Positions 24,602-32,963 of a DNA stretch of 64,000 bases are shown here, piece after piece. A program made the translations under genes and the position numbers. The stretch is taken from assembly GCF_036227125.1 (NCBI RefSeq), contig NZ_CP109435.1:3906001-3970000 (forward strand). Reading direction: 5' to 3'. This DNA comes from Streptomyces sp. NBC_01485 (GTDB lineage: Bacteria; Actinomycetota; Actinomycetes; Streptomycetales; Streptomycetaceae). Position 1 is the stretch's first letter. The number at the start of each line of letters is the position of its first letter. The notes below the pieces were generated by a model that did not search any database, was not told the DNA's origin, and saw nothing but the letters and a program-made list of their open reading frames with translations.

Positions 24602-25255
24602 TCACTCCTGGCCGACGAGGCCGGATTCCCAGGCCCAGGCGGCTATCTCCACCCGGTTCCGGGCGTTCAGCTTGGCCTGCACGTTCCCCAAGTGGGTCTT
24701 CACCGTCCCCACCGTGATGGTCAGTGCGGCGGCGATCTCCGCGTTGGTACATCCCCGTGCCACCAGGCGCACGAGGTCCAGCTCGCGTGCCGACAGGGGG
24801 CTCGGCGCCACCCGACGGCCGGGCGCCGGAGCGTTCAGACGGCGTAGCAGCCGCACCGTGACGGAGGGGCTGACCAGCGCTTCACCCGAGGCCGCCGCCC
24901 GCACGGCCTCGACGAGCAGGGCCGGACCGGAGTCCTTGATCAGAAAACCGCAGGCACCGTCGCGCAGGGCGCGGTGGACGTACTCGTCGTCGTCGAAGGT
25001 CGTCGCCACGACGACCTTCGGCGGGTCGACGGCGCCGGTGCGGTTCAGCCGGCGCAGCGCGTCGAGACCGTCGAGGCGGGGCATCCGGATGTCCATCAGC
25101 ACCACGTCGGGGCGGTACCGCTCGGCGAGTTCCACTGCCTGAAGACCGTCCACCGCTTCGGCCACGACCTCGATGTCGTCCTCGGCGCCCAGGATCATCG
25201 TGAATCCGGCGCGGACCATGGCCTGGTCGTCGGCGATCAGCACCCGGATGGTCAA
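24602..25255 (-). CDS. NarL/LuxR-type response regulator
   Basis: 217 residues. Receiver domain with Asp9/Asp10, phospho-acceptor Asp55 (VVLMDIRMP), Thr in VVATTF and Lys in LIKDSG; C-terminal LuxR HTH (LSARELDLVRLVARGCTNAEIAAAL, then VGTVKTHLGNVQAKL). It is the partner of the kinase whose stop codon overlaps its start by 4 bases (ATGA). It should act as a DNA-binding dimer. Target genes are unknown; the VanZ gene beside the kinase is a candidate. Confidence 0.95.
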   Translation of the reverse strand: MTIRVLIADDQAMVRAGFTMILGAEDDIEVVAEAVDGLQAVELAERYRPDVVLMDIRMPRLDGLDALRRLNRTGAVDPPKVVVATTFDDDEYVHRALRDGACGFLIKDSGPALLVEAVRAAASGEALVSPSVTVRLLRRLNAPAPGRRVAPSPLSARELDLVRLVARGCTNAEIAAALTITVGTVKTHLGNVQAKLNARNRVEIAAWAWESGLVGQE

Positions 25256-26463
25256 CGGGTCTCTCCGCCCGGGACACGGACCAGGGCCGGGGCCGGGGCC
25301 GGGGCCGCCGGAAGGGTGGCTTCGACGCTCCAGCCGCCCTCCACGGCCGGGCCCGTCCGGAGGTCACCACCGACCAGGTTCACCCGTTCGGCCAGCCCTC
25401 GCAGCCCGAACCCACCACCGGAGGAACGGCGCGGCCGGCCGTCGTCACTGACCCGCACCGTGACGCCGTCGCCGCACCGGACCGCGCGCACCCGCACCTC
25501 GGCGCAGCCCTGGGCATGTTTGCGTACGTTGGTCAGCGCCTCCATCACCACCCGGTGGGCGGTGGTGGTCACCTCCACCGGCAGGTCGTCGAACGGACCC
25601 GTCAGTTCGAGCCGGGCCCGCGCGCCGCCGACCGCCGAGAACCCCTCGACGAGCGAGCGCACCTCCGCCATCCCGGCCAACGGCGCGAGGGCCGGTTCCC
25701 CGTCGGCGTCCCGCAGCATCCCGACCATCTGCCGCATGGACGTCAGCGCCTCCGACCCGGCGTGTTCGATCCGCTCCAGGGCCGGTGGCACCAGCTCCGG
25801 CCGCCGCTGCGCGATCGCCAGCGCGCCCTGCGCCTGCACCACGATCCCGGTCACGTGGTGGGCGACGAAGTCATGCAGATCACGGGCGAACTCGGCCCGC
25901 TGCTCGAGGCGCAGCGTCGCCGCCCGCCGCCGCCGGTCCGCCACCACCAGCCGCCAGGCGACGCCGCCGCCCAGAACCGCGGTCGCCCCGACGGCGAGGA
26001 ACAGCGCCACGATGACGCTGTTCTCCCGTACCGCGACCGCCAACGGCCGCAGCACGATCGCCGCCCACAGCAGCGGAGGCGCCGCCCACGCCACCCAGCC
26101 CCGCCGCCCGTGCAGCGTGACAAGCAGCATCAGCCACAGCAGCGCCATCGGCTCCGCGAGCCCGTACGCGTCCGAGGCCAGGGCATCGGGAGCGCCGCCG
26201 GGACCGGCGCGCAACAGGACCGAGACTGCCAGCGACGCCACCCCCACCAGAGCACCGACCACGGGCAGGGCCCGCGCACCGAGCCACGGCGTGCCGGCGA
26301 CAGCGACCACCGCCAGCAGGGCGCAGACCGACTTGGCGGAACGGCTGCCGAATCCGTCGTCGATGCCCAGCGCCGGGTGGTCGAACCGCAACGCCGGCCA
26401 CACCAGCGCCAGCCACACCACCCACACCAGCGATTCCGCCCAGGACCCCCGGACACCGCGCAC
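25252..26463 (-). CDS. Sensor histidine kinase (HisKA_3)
   Basis: About 403 residues. Several membrane segments in the first 180 residues are followed by a HisKA_3 dimer domain with the phospho-His in RDLHDFVAHHV, an N-box with ALTNVRKHA and a G-box SSGGGFGLRGLAERV. GTG at 26463 is chosen because the membrane domain begins there. An in-frame ATG at 26586 would leave only 3 bases to the divergent VanZ start and no room for its promoter. It signals to the overlapping response regulator. There is no large extracytoplasmic loop, so the signal may come from within the membrane. Confidence 0.88.
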   Translation of the reverse strand: MRGVRGSWAESLVWVVWLALVWPALRFDHPALGIDDGFGSRSAKSVCALLAVVAVAGTPWLGARALPVVGALVGVASLAVSVLLRAGPGGAPDALASDAYGLAEPMALLWLMLLVTLHGRRGWVAWAAPPLLWAAIVLRPLAVAVRENSVIVALFLAVGATAVLGGGVAWRLVVADRRRRAATLRLEQRAEFARDLHDFVAHHVTGIVVQAQGALAIAQRRPELVPPALERIEHAGSEALTSMRQMVGMLRDADGEPALAPLAGMAEVRSLVEGFSAVGGARARLELTGPFDDLPVEVTTTAHRVVMEALTNVRKHAQGCAEVRVRAVRCGDGVTVRVSDDGRPRRSSGGGFGLRGLAERVNLVGGDLRTGPAVEGGWSVEATLPAAPAPAPALVRVPGGETR

Positions 26464-26589
26464 CGCTCTGCCGAAAGTCGTAGCGGACGGTGCGAGATCT
26501 GGCTTTCGGCCGATCCGGTGCTCCGGACCGCCGGGCAGAGTCGGCTTCGTCAGGCCGGTTACACGATCCGTCACACCGAGGAGCATGTC

Positions 26590-27210
26590 ATGAGCGGTAT
26601 CAACTTCCGCATCGAATCCGTCGAGGTGCTCGGGCCGCTCCTCGCCGCCTTCACCGTGCTCTTCGCCGTTCGTGCCACCCGTCACCGTCCGGGCTGGCGC
26701 GGCAGGCCCGCGCTCACCCGGCTCGTGGCGGCCCTGTACGCGGCGGGTGCCCTGCACTTCACCCTGTTCCCGATCATCGTGGACCGGGCCCAGAACCTCG
26801 CCCCCTGGACCGGTCAGGTCCAGCTGATCCCTCTCATGGGCCTCCTCGGCATGGATGTCTCGTTCCCGCTCAACGTGCTCCTGTTCCTCCCCTTCGGGAT
26901 GCTGCTCCCCCTCATGACCCGCCGGGAGATCGGCCCGGGGCGGGCCGCCCTCCGTGCCCTGGCCGTGAGCGCCTCGATCGAGCTCACCCAACTCGGCATG
27001 TACATCCTGTTCAGCAACGGCCGAGGGGCGGATGTCGACGACCTCGTCACCAACACCCTCGGCGCCGCGCTCGGCTGTCTCCTCGTCCACCTCGCACTCC
27101 GCTCCGCCACCCTCTCCGCTCTCACCCGCACCTTCGCTCTCCCGGGCACCGCCTTCGCCTCCCCCGCCCTCGAAGCCCGGCCCACCCCTGCAACGCATCA
27201 GGCCGTCTGA
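26590..27210 (+). CDS. VanZ-family membrane protein
   Basis: 206 residues, four to five membrane helices. LHFTLFPIIVDR and the conserved NVLLFLPFGMLLPL, then S.SIELTQLGMYI and ADVDDLVTNTLGAALG are VanZ family signatures. VanZ of Enterococcus gives low-level teicoplanin resistance by an unknown mechanism; most homologues are uncharacterised. ATG with GAGGAG upstream. Divergent from the two-component genes, hence a plausible target. Confidence 0.9.
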   Translation: MSGINFRIESVEVLGPLLAAFTVLFAVRATRHRPGWRGRPALTRLVAALYAAGALHFTLFPIIVDRAQNLAPWTGQVQLIPLMGLLGMDVSFPLNVLLFLPFGMLLPLMTRREIGPGRAALRALAVSASIELTQLGMYILFSNGRGADVDDLVTNTLGAALGCLLVHLALRSATLSALTRTFALPGTAFASPALEARPTPATHQAV

Positions 27211-27426
27211 CGGCCGGCGCCCACATCGAGCGATCTCAAGTACGGCCGCCCGTGCGTGTCGGTACCCGCAGGCCCCGCAGCCGCGACAGGTGAAGGGGCT
27301 TGGAGGGTCTTGGAGGGTCTTGGAGATCGTTTCCCGTTCGGTTGCTGATCGCTTCCCATGGCGTGTGGACGACGCCCGTCGGCTTGCGGATCTCGCACTG
27401 GTGGGGTGGCGCCCTTTGATCCTTCT

Positions 27427-27645
27427 TCAGCCCTTGGCGTGCGCCTGTTCCGGCTCATGGGCGTGTGGAAAGTCGCGTTCGCGGCGCATCGGGCTCATGG
27501 CAAGGACGAGCCGGCTGGGCGCGACGACACCCGTCATGATCCACATGGCCGGCCGGTACCCGACGGCGTCGGCGAGCACACCGCCGAGGAGAGACCCGAG
27601 CGGGATGGTGCCGTGGTTGATCATCATGGTTGTCGCCACGACCAC
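27427..27645 (-). pseudogene. MFS transporter C-terminal fragment
   Basis: The 72-residue open frame contains GTIPLGSLLGGVLADAVGYR and then PAMWIMTGVVAPSRLVLAMSP, which reads as the last two helices and loop of an MFS permease (the G..LGG.LAD..G.R motif). Nothing upstream on the same strand continues it, so it is a fragment. No start with a ribosome site is evident. Confidence 0.6.
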
Positions 27646-27950
27646 AACTCGCCCAGCATCGCGGGCTGTTCAAGGGCCGGCCCGGCGACATCGGCGCCGA
27701 CACCACCCCCGTCCCCGCCCGGCACCATCCGCCCAGCGAACGCCGCGATCAGGCCTCGGTCGAAGTCACGGCGGGCTGGCACTACTGCGGCGGCGCCGAG
27801 GAAGGCGTCTTCGGACACAGCGCCACCCTGCTCGTCGCCGCCAGCCGCCGCCACCCCTACGGACACCGAACCGAACGGCACCACGCCGGGCGCCAGCACC
27901 ACGACCGGCCCTTCCCGCCCGGCTCGGCAGCAGACCTCACCAACACCTGA
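27630..27950 (+). pseudogene. Probable DDE-transposase fragment
   Basis: About 100 residues including DIGADTTPVPAR, then ASVEVTAGWHYCGG and VFGHSATLLVAASR. The D-T-VPA, TAGW and ATLLVA pattern recalls the catalytic core of actinobacterial DDE transposases, but the rest of the protein is absent. The family call is from memory of motif style and is weak. Confidence 0.35.
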
Positions 27951-28111
27951 CGCCCCAGCACACCACCGGGAAGATCCGCACGCCCAGCAACGGCTCCAGC
28001 GCGTGTCCCGCATCGCGACCACCCCCAAGCCCAGGCGAACAAGCCGCTCAACAGCCGCTTCCGGCCCCGCCGCCGTTCGGACACCCCATCGAACAAGCCC
28101 CGGAAAACCAA

Positions 28112-28145
28112 AGATCCCGCCCGATCAACAGATCGGACGGGATCT
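28112..28145 (-). terminator. Terminator downstream of tRNA-Ala
   Basis: AGATCCCGCCCGATC (28112-28126) pairs with GATCGGACGGGATCT (28131-28145) with one mismatch and a 4-base loop. Read on the minus strand the stem is followed by TTTGGTTTTCC, as expected for an intrinsic terminator of the tRNA 40 bases upstream. Confidence 0.85.
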
Positions 28146-28185
28146 CGTCAACTACCCCTGAGCTAACTCAAGAACAGTCGGTGCG

Positions 28186-28259
28186 TGGACCTGTGGGGAT
28201 TTGAACCCCAGACCCCCTCGATGCGAACGAGGTGCGCTACCAGACTGCGCCACAGGCCC
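28186..28259 (-). tRNA. tRNA-Ala (anticodon CGC)
   Basis: 74 nt folding as a complete cloverleaf. The acceptor stem GGGCCTG/CAGGTCC contains the G3-U70 wobble that identifies alanine tRNAs. The anticodon arm is CCTCG-TTCGCAT-CGAGG, giving CGC, and the T arm is GGGG-TTCAAAT-CCCC. The 3' CCA is not encoded. It is transcribed leftwards towards the terminator at 28112, after the end of the GlpR operon. Confidence 0.96.
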
Positions 28260-28278
28260 TTGCAACGAGTGAAACTCT

Positions 28279-28298
28279 AGCACCCCCATCGGGGTGCT
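28279..28298 (-). terminator. Terminator of the galU-glpR gene string
   Basis: AGCACCCC and GGGGTGCT form an 8-bp stem with a 4-base loop, 56 bases past the glpR stop and just ahead of the tRNA gene; minus-strand readout continues TAGAGTTTCAC. TAGAGT could double as the tRNA -10 box. Confidence 0.65.
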
Positions 28299-28353
28299 TG
28301 GAAATCCGTTCCCCGAGGCCTGGAGCGGGGTGCCGGGGCACCGTGGCCGGGCC

Positions 28354-29793
28354 TTATTCGTTGGCGGCCCGGGGTCGCTCGCCGTCCTCGTACTGGTCGA
28401 ACAGCGGGGTGTGGCCGCGTTCGCGGGAGCGGCGGGCCGAGGCGGCGCGTCGGGCGTCGCTGCGCTCATCGCCGTCCGCCGCCGTGTCCTCCGCGTGGTC
28501 CGCCGCGTCCGGTTCCCCGTCCGGTGCGGTGCCGGAGTCCGCCGCTTCGTGCTCCGGTGCGACCGAGCTCGAACGGGCCGAGCTCCAGGCGTCCGGTGCC
28601 CCGAGGTCCACGTCGGAGGTGGCCCGGGGGGCGACCGGCGCGGTCACGTAGGTCGGCAGCGGTACCGGTACTGGGTCCCAGCTCTCGCCGTGACCGGGCC
28701 GGCGCTGTCGCTCGCGCTGCTGGTCGACCCACTCCGCGTGGTCGGTCTGCTCGACGAGCGCCCTGCGGTCGGCGGCGAGCGCCAGCAGGCCCGGGTCGGT
28801 CTCCGGTTCGAGGGCCTCGTGCGGCTCCTCTGCGCCGGCGTCGAGGCCGGGGTCGACGGACGACGACGCGCTCGCCGGCGCAGGCGCACGCCGGCGCGGC
28901 TGACGCTCCCGCAGCCGCTGCGCGGCCACCTCGGCACGCCTGCGGTCCATCTGGTACGCGAAACGGCGGTGCTCCTGGGAACGCAGGTACGCGATGTACG
29001 CGCTCAGCAGGACAGCGGGCACACCGGGCGCCCAGAGGAGGGTGAGGCCGCCGACCGCCGCGACGATCGTGCCGAGCGTGAAAGCGAGGAAGAGCATCAC
29101 GGTGGTGCGCCGACGGCGCGCGAGCGCCTTCGAGCGCTGGGCACGCGCGGCGGACGCCTGCGCGGACGGCGTACGCCGCGCGACCGGCACGCGCCGGCCC
29201 GCCGGAACGGCGCCTCCCTCGCGCGCGGGCGTCGCGCCCTGTTCACGTTGCTCGCGCTGTTCGCGCTGCTCCCGCGCGGGCTTGCCCACCGATTCGCGCG
29301 CCGGTTCACGAGCGGGCTCGCGCGCCGGTTCACGCGCCGTCTCCGGACGCCCCGGCCCGCGCTCGTGACCCCGCTCGTGGCCCCGCTGCTCGTGCCCCCG
29401 CTGCTCGTGGCTTCGCTCCTGACCGCGTTCCTGCCCCCGGTTGTGACCCCTGTCGTGACCCCGGTCCGCCGCCCGCTCCTGCCCTCGCTCCGGAACCTGC
29501 GCCTTCACCTGCGGGCGGGTCGGAGGCATGACGAAGGCCCGGACGTCCACCGAGTCGGTGACGGCGTCCGAGGCGTCGGCGCCCTGCTCCCCCTCGTCGG
29601 TGGAGCGCGCCCGCAGGTCCTTGGCGTACCGGCGCTCCATGCCCGCCCGTCCGGAAAGCAGCCGAATGGCGGTGCTGAAGCGTTCCGTCGGACGGGCCTC
29701 GTTCAGCTCGTCCTGCCTACGGAGCCACATCGGCACCAAGTAGGCGGCCCAGGCCCCGACAATGACTGCGTAGATGAGGCCGCTGCTGCTCAC
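28354..29793 (-). CDS. glpR: GlpR-like membrane receptor for gephyrin-like Glp
   Basis: 479 residues: one N-terminal helix (about 4-22), a long charged cytoplasmic region, two closely spaced helices (about 232-270), then a second charged tail. Residues 102-185 are low-complexity repeats (RGH/RGQ and REPA/REQ units). Topology and position after galU, moeA/glp and rimJ match GlpR of Corynebacterium and the Rv0996 type of mycobacteria, where GlpR anchors Glp to the divisome. Homology rests on locus, topology and the N-terminus (YAVIVGAWAAYLVPMWLRR); the repeats are poorly conserved. ATG start; a 140-bp AT-rich leader separates it from rimJ. Confidence 0.78.
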   Translation of the reverse strand: MSSSGLIYAVIVGAWAAYLVPMWLRRQDELNEARPTERFSTAIRLLSGRAGMERRYAKDLRARSTDEGEQGADASDAVTDSVDVRAFVMPPTRPQVKAQVPERGQERAADRGHDRGHNRGQERGQERSHEQRGHEQRGHERGHERGPGRPETAREPAREPAREPARESVGKPAREQREQREQREQGATPAREGGAVPAGRRVPVARRTPSAQASAARAQRSKALARRRRTTVMLFLAFTLGTIVAAVGGLTLLWAPGVPAVLLSAYIAYLRSQEHRRFAYQMDRRRAEVAAQRLRERQPRRRAPAPASASSSVDPGLDAGAEEPHEALEPETDPGLLALAADRRALVEQTDHAEWVDQQRERQRRPGHGESWDPVPVPLPTYVTAPVAPRATSDVDLGAPDAWSSARSSSVAPEHEAADSGTAPDGEPDAADHAEDTAADGDERSDARRAASARRSRERGHTPLFDQYEDGERPRAANE

Positions 29794-29933
29794 GCCTCAC
29801 ACGGTAGAGGGGTTTTCGTGAGGCCATCCGCCAATTGAGCCGGTGTGTCGCACGATCTGGCTGATATTTCGAGCTTTTTTTGCGACCGGTGCGATCAACC
29901 GATCATTTTCGAACGTTTATTCGACGTAATTTT
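29794..29933. promoter_or_regulatory. AT-rich gap between rimJ and glpR
   Basis: 140 bp with a core (about 29862-29940) that is mostly A and T, unlike everything around it, including a run of eight T and the dyad GCGACCGGTGCGATC. It probably holds the end of the rimJ transcript and a separate glpR promoter (minus-strand TTGATC at 29896-29901 is a possible -35). Confidence 0.45.
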
Positions 29934-30530
29934 TCAATTGGACGCCCTCCGCGAGCGCGCTCGCCGCCACCTGCTCAGCAGGCCCTCCGGGACCTCCTCC
30001 GCCGTGAGCGCGAAGACGAGATGGTCGCGCCAGGCGCCGTCGATGTGGAGATAGCGCGGCCGCAGCCCTTCCTCACGGAATCCGAGTTTCTCGACGACCC
30101 GGCGGCTGGGACCGTTCTCGGGCCGAATGCAGACCTCGATGCGGTGCAGTCCGACGGTGCGGAAACAGTGGTCCACGACGAGCGCCACCGCCGTCGGCAT
30201 CACCCCGCGGCCGGCCACCGACTCGTCGACCCAGTAGCCGACGTGCCCGGAGCACATCGACCCCCAGGTGATCCCGGCGACCGTCAACTGCCCGACCAAC
30301 CGCCCCTGGTACTCGATGACGAACGGCAGCATCCGCCCCGCGTGCGCCTCGGACCGCAGGTGCCGGACCATCTGACGGTACGTCGGCCGGTGCGCGATCG
30401 GCCCACTGGGCGCGGGCGGCGGAATGGTCGCCTCCCAGGGGCGCAGCCAGTCCCGGTTGCGCCGGTTGACCTCACGCCAGGCCCGCTGGTCGCGCAGCTT
30501 TATCGGCCGCAGGACGACATCGCCCTCCAC
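29934..30530 (-). CDS. rimJ: GNAT acetyltransferase, RimJ/RimL type
   Basis: 198 residues from GTG 30530. Motifs: DVVLRPIKLRDQRAW start, GHVGYWVDESVAGRGVMPTA acetyl-CoA region and LGFREEGLRPRYLHIDG.WRDH typical of RimJ-like protein N-terminal acetyltransferases. Sequence in the same frame just upstream (WPVDLVEGD) looks like part of the protein. A CTG at 30560, overlapping the mog stop as CTGA, may therefore be the true start (208 residues). It follows mog and precedes glpR, as in the mycobacterial galU-moeA-rimJ order. Confidence 0.88.
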   Translation of the reverse strand: MEGDVVLRPIKLRDQRAWREVNRRNRDWLRPWEATIPPPAPSGPIAHRPTYRQMVRHLRSEAHAGRMLPFVIEYQGRLVGQLTVAGITWGSMCSGHVGYWVDESVAGRGVMPTAVALVVDHCFRTVGLHRIEVCIRPENGPSRRVVEKLGFREEGLRPRYLHIDGAWRDHLVFALTAEEVPEGLLSRWRRARSRRASN

Positions 30531-30556
30531 CAGATCGACGGGCCACGATGCGCTGT

Positions 30557-31099
30557 TCAGCTCGCACCCCCCGTACCGGCCCCGGGTCTGGGGTGGTCGC
30601 CGCCGCGGATCTGGTCGACGGCATGCGTCAACAGGGGCTCCAGGACGGCCAGTCCGTCCTTCACCCCGCCGGCGGAACCGGGCAGGTTGACGATCAGCGT
30701 GCCGCCCGCCACTCCGGCCAGACCCCGGGAGAGCGCGGCGGTCGGCACCTTCTCCCGGCCGTACGCCCGGATGGCCTCCGCGATGCCCGGGACCTCGTGG
30801 TCGATGACCGCGCGGGTCGCCTCGGGCGTCCGGTCGGTGGGCGAGATGCCGGTGCCGCCTGTGGTGACGATCACGTCGTAACCCGCCTCGGCCCCCGCCC
30901 GCAACGCCGCCTCCACCGGGTCCCCGTCGGGGACGACCCGCGGCCCGTCGACGGCGAAGCCGAAGCCCTTGAGGCCCTCGGCGACCAGGGGCCCGCCCCG
31001 GTCCTCGTAGACCCCGGCGGCGGCCCGGTTGGAGGCGGTCACGACCAGCGCGGCGTACGGCGCTTGCAACGCGCCGCCGATCGACCCATCGGTTGTCAT
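30557..31099 (-). CDS. mog: Molybdopterin adenylyltransferase (MogA)
   Basis: 180 residues of the MoCF fold: YAALVVTASNRAAAG start, VTTGGTGISPTDRTPEA (substrate loop) and LIVNLPGSAGGVKDGL near the C-terminus. It adenylates molybdopterin before metal insertion by MoeA, in the cytoplasm. ATG start overlaps the moaC stop (ATGA). Confidence 0.93.
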   Translation of the reverse strand: MTTDGSIGGALQAPYAALVVTASNRAAAGVYEDRGGPLVAEGLKGFGFAVDGPRVVPDGDPVEAALRAGAEAGYDVIVTTGGTGISPTDRTPEATRAVIDHEVPGIAEAIRAYGREKVPTAALSRGLAGVAGGTLIVNLPGSAGGVKDGLAVLEPLLTHAVDQIRGGDHPRPGAGTGGAS

Positions 31100-31575
31100 G
31101 CCCGGCTCCAGTCGCCCGACTTGCCGCCCGTCTTCTCCTCCACGCGGACGTCCGTGATGACCGCTGCCTTGTCGACCGCCTTCACCATGTCGATCACGGT
31201 GAGCGCGGCGACGGAGACCGCGGTGAGGGCTTCCATCTCCACGCCCGTACGGTCCGTCGTCTTCACCGTGGCGGTGATCTCCACGGCGTCGTCCGCGACC
31301 GACAGGTCCAGTTTCACACCGGAGACGGCCAGGGGGTGGCACAGCGGGATGAGGTCCGGGGTGCGTTTGGCGCCCATGATGCCCGCGATCCGCGCGGTGG
31401 CCAGCGCGTCACCCTTGGGTAGCCCCTCGCCCCGCAGCAGCTCGACCACCCGGGGTGAGACGAGGACACGGCCGCTCGCGCGCGCGGTGCGCGCGGTCAC
31501 GTCCTTGCCGGAAACGTCGACCATGCGGGCGGCGCCCGCCTCGTCGATGTGCGTCAGTCGGTCCTGCGTACTCAT
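31096..31575 (-). CDS. moaC: Cyclic pyranopterin monophosphate synthase (MoaC)
   Basis: 159 residues. LTHIDEAGAARMVDVSGKDVT opens the protein; KGDALATARIAGIMGAKRTPDLIPLCHPL holds the conserved substrate region; GVEMEALTAV and DMVKAVDK carry the catalytic Glu/Asp/Lys. It converts the GTP-derived intermediate made by MoaA into cPMP. Neither moaA nor moaE/D is nearby. It lies between glp and mog; the 62-base gap after glp may allow a separate promoter. Confidence 0.95.
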   Translation of the reverse strand: MSTQDRLTHIDEAGAARMVDVSGKDVTARTARASGRVLVSPRVVELLRGEGLPKGDALATARIAGIMGAKRTPDLIPLCHPLAVSGVKLDLSVADDAVEITATVKTTDRTGVEMEALTAVSVAALTVIDMVKAVDKAAVITDVRVEEKTGGKSGDWSRA

Positions 31576-31637
31576 GCTCTGTCGGCACTCCCGGTCGGGC
31601 CTGTTGTGCGCGACACGGTACCCCCAACCAGCAGTGC

Positions 31638-32963
31638 TCAGCCGAGAAGGACCACCTCGACCTCGGTGCCGGGCTCGACGGACTCCACGTCCTCGGGGAC
31701 GACGATCAGCGAGTCGGCGTGCGCGAGGGCGGCCACCAGGTGGGAGCCGGCCCCGCCGACCGGGCGGACGGTGCCGTCGGCACAGACGGCCCGCAGGAAC
31801 TGTCTGCGGCCCTTCGGCGAGGTCAGCGCCTTGTCGGCGACCAGTGTCGCGCGCGTGGTGGGCCGGTGGACGTCGTCGAGGCCCATGAGGGTGCGGATGG
31901 CGGGGCGGACGAACAGTTCGAAGGAGACGTACGACGACACCGGGTTGCCGGGCAGGGCCAGCAGGGGGGTGTGGTCGGGGCCGATCGAGCCGAAGCCCTG
32001 CGGCTTGCCCGGCTGCATGGCGAGCTTGCGGAACTCGACGCCGCCGCCCGCCTCGTCCTCGTCGCCGACGTGCTCCAGGGCCTCCTTGACGACGTCGTAC
32101 GCCCCGACGCTCACCCCGCCGGTGGTGACGACCATGTCCGCGCGGACGAGCTGGTCCTCGATGGTGGAGCGGAGCGTGTCGGCGTCGTCGGCGACCGCGC
32201 CGACCCGGTACGCGATCGCGCCGGCGTCCCGCGCGGCCGCGGTGAGGGCGAAGCTGTTGGAGTCGTAGATCTGGCCGCTGCCCAGTTCCTCGCCGGGCTG
32301 GACGAGTTCGCTGCCGGTGGACATGACGACCACGCGCGGGCGCGGGCGCACGCGTACGGCGGCGCGGCCGATCGCTGCCAGCAGGGCGATCTGGGGCGGG
32401 CCGAGGACGGTCCCGGCGTCGAGGGCGCGGTCGCCGGCCTTCACGTCGCTGCCCTTCGCGCGTACGTGCGCGCGTGCCTCGGCGGACCGGTACACGCGCA
32501 CGTGCCCGGACGCCTGCTCGGGGGCGAGGCTGCGGGCGCGCATCCCTCTGACCGGTCCCTCGCCGAGCCCGCCGTCGGTCCACTCCACAGGGACGACGGC
32601 CTCGGCGCCGGACGGGAGGGGCGCGCCGGTCATGATCCGGGCGGCCTGGCCCGGCCCCACGTACAGCAGGTCGGCCTGCTGCCCCGCCGCGACGTCCCCG
32701 ACGACGTCCAGCGCCGCCGGGAACTCCTCGCTCGCGCCCGCGACATCCGCGACCCGTACCGCGTACCCGTCCATGGAGCTGTTGTCGAAGGGCGGCAGGG
32801 AGACCGCCACCGTGACGTCCTCGACGAGGACGCAGCCCTGGGCGTCGGGCAGTTGCAGCTCGATGGGCTCCAGGGGGCGGACGGTGGCGAGGATGTCCGC
32901 CAGGTGTTCGTCCACCGACCAGAGGTGGTCCTGGCCGGCGGTGCGGGGCGCGGCGGTGCTCAA
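31638..32963 (-). CDS. glp: Gephyrin-like Glp / MoeA molybdopterin molybdotransferase
   Basis: 441 residues with MoeA domains I-IV: DNSSMDGYAVR near residue 55, the MPT-binding TTGGVSVGAYDVVKE around 245-260, GKPQGFG, and LPGNPVSSYVSFELF. MoeA inserts molybdate; in corynebacteria the homologue beside galU (Glp) binds FtsZ and the membrane receptor GlpR. Locus position favours the Glp role, but catalytic motifs look intact, so it could do either. TTG start overlaps the galU stop (TTGA), so it is translationally coupled to galU. Confidence 0.88.
   Translation of the reverse strand: MSTAAPRTAGQDHLWSVDEHLADILATVRPLEPIELQLPDAQGCVLVEDVTVAVSLPPFDNSSMDGYAVRVADVAGASEEFPAALDVVGDVAAGQQADLLYVGPGQAARIMTGAPLPSGAEAVVPVEWTDGGLGEGPVRGMRARSLAPEQASGHVRVYRSAEARAHVRAKGSDVKAGDRALDAGTVLGPPQIALLAAIGRAAVRVRPRPRVVVMSTGSELVQPGEELGSGQIYDSNSFALTAAARDAGAIAYRVGAVADDADTLRSTIEDQLVRADMVVTTGGVSVGAYDVVKEALEHVGDEDEAGGGVEFRKLAMQPGKPQGFGSIGPDHTPLLALPGNPVSSYVSFELFVRPAIRTLMGLDDVHRPTTRATLVADKALTSPKGRRQFLRAVCADGTVRPVGGAGSHLVAALAHADSLIVVPEDVESVEPGTEVEVVLLG

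Larger units (their letters stand above)
27211..28111. other. 900-bp region of decayed sequence, no intact gene
   Basis: Between VanZ and the tRNA terminator I find no convincing complete gene. It contains three copies of a CTTGGAGGGT-like direct repeat near 27299-27325, an MFS transporter fragment on the minus strand and a probable transposase fragment on the plus strand, listed separately. The position next to a tRNA gene suggests remains of integrated DNA. Confidence 0.6.

Noticed and set aside
26463..26586. Longer histidine-kinase start at ATG 26586
   Set aside because: Would leave 3 bases to the divergent vanZ start, and the extra 41 residues lack any domain; GTG 26463 begins the membrane domain.
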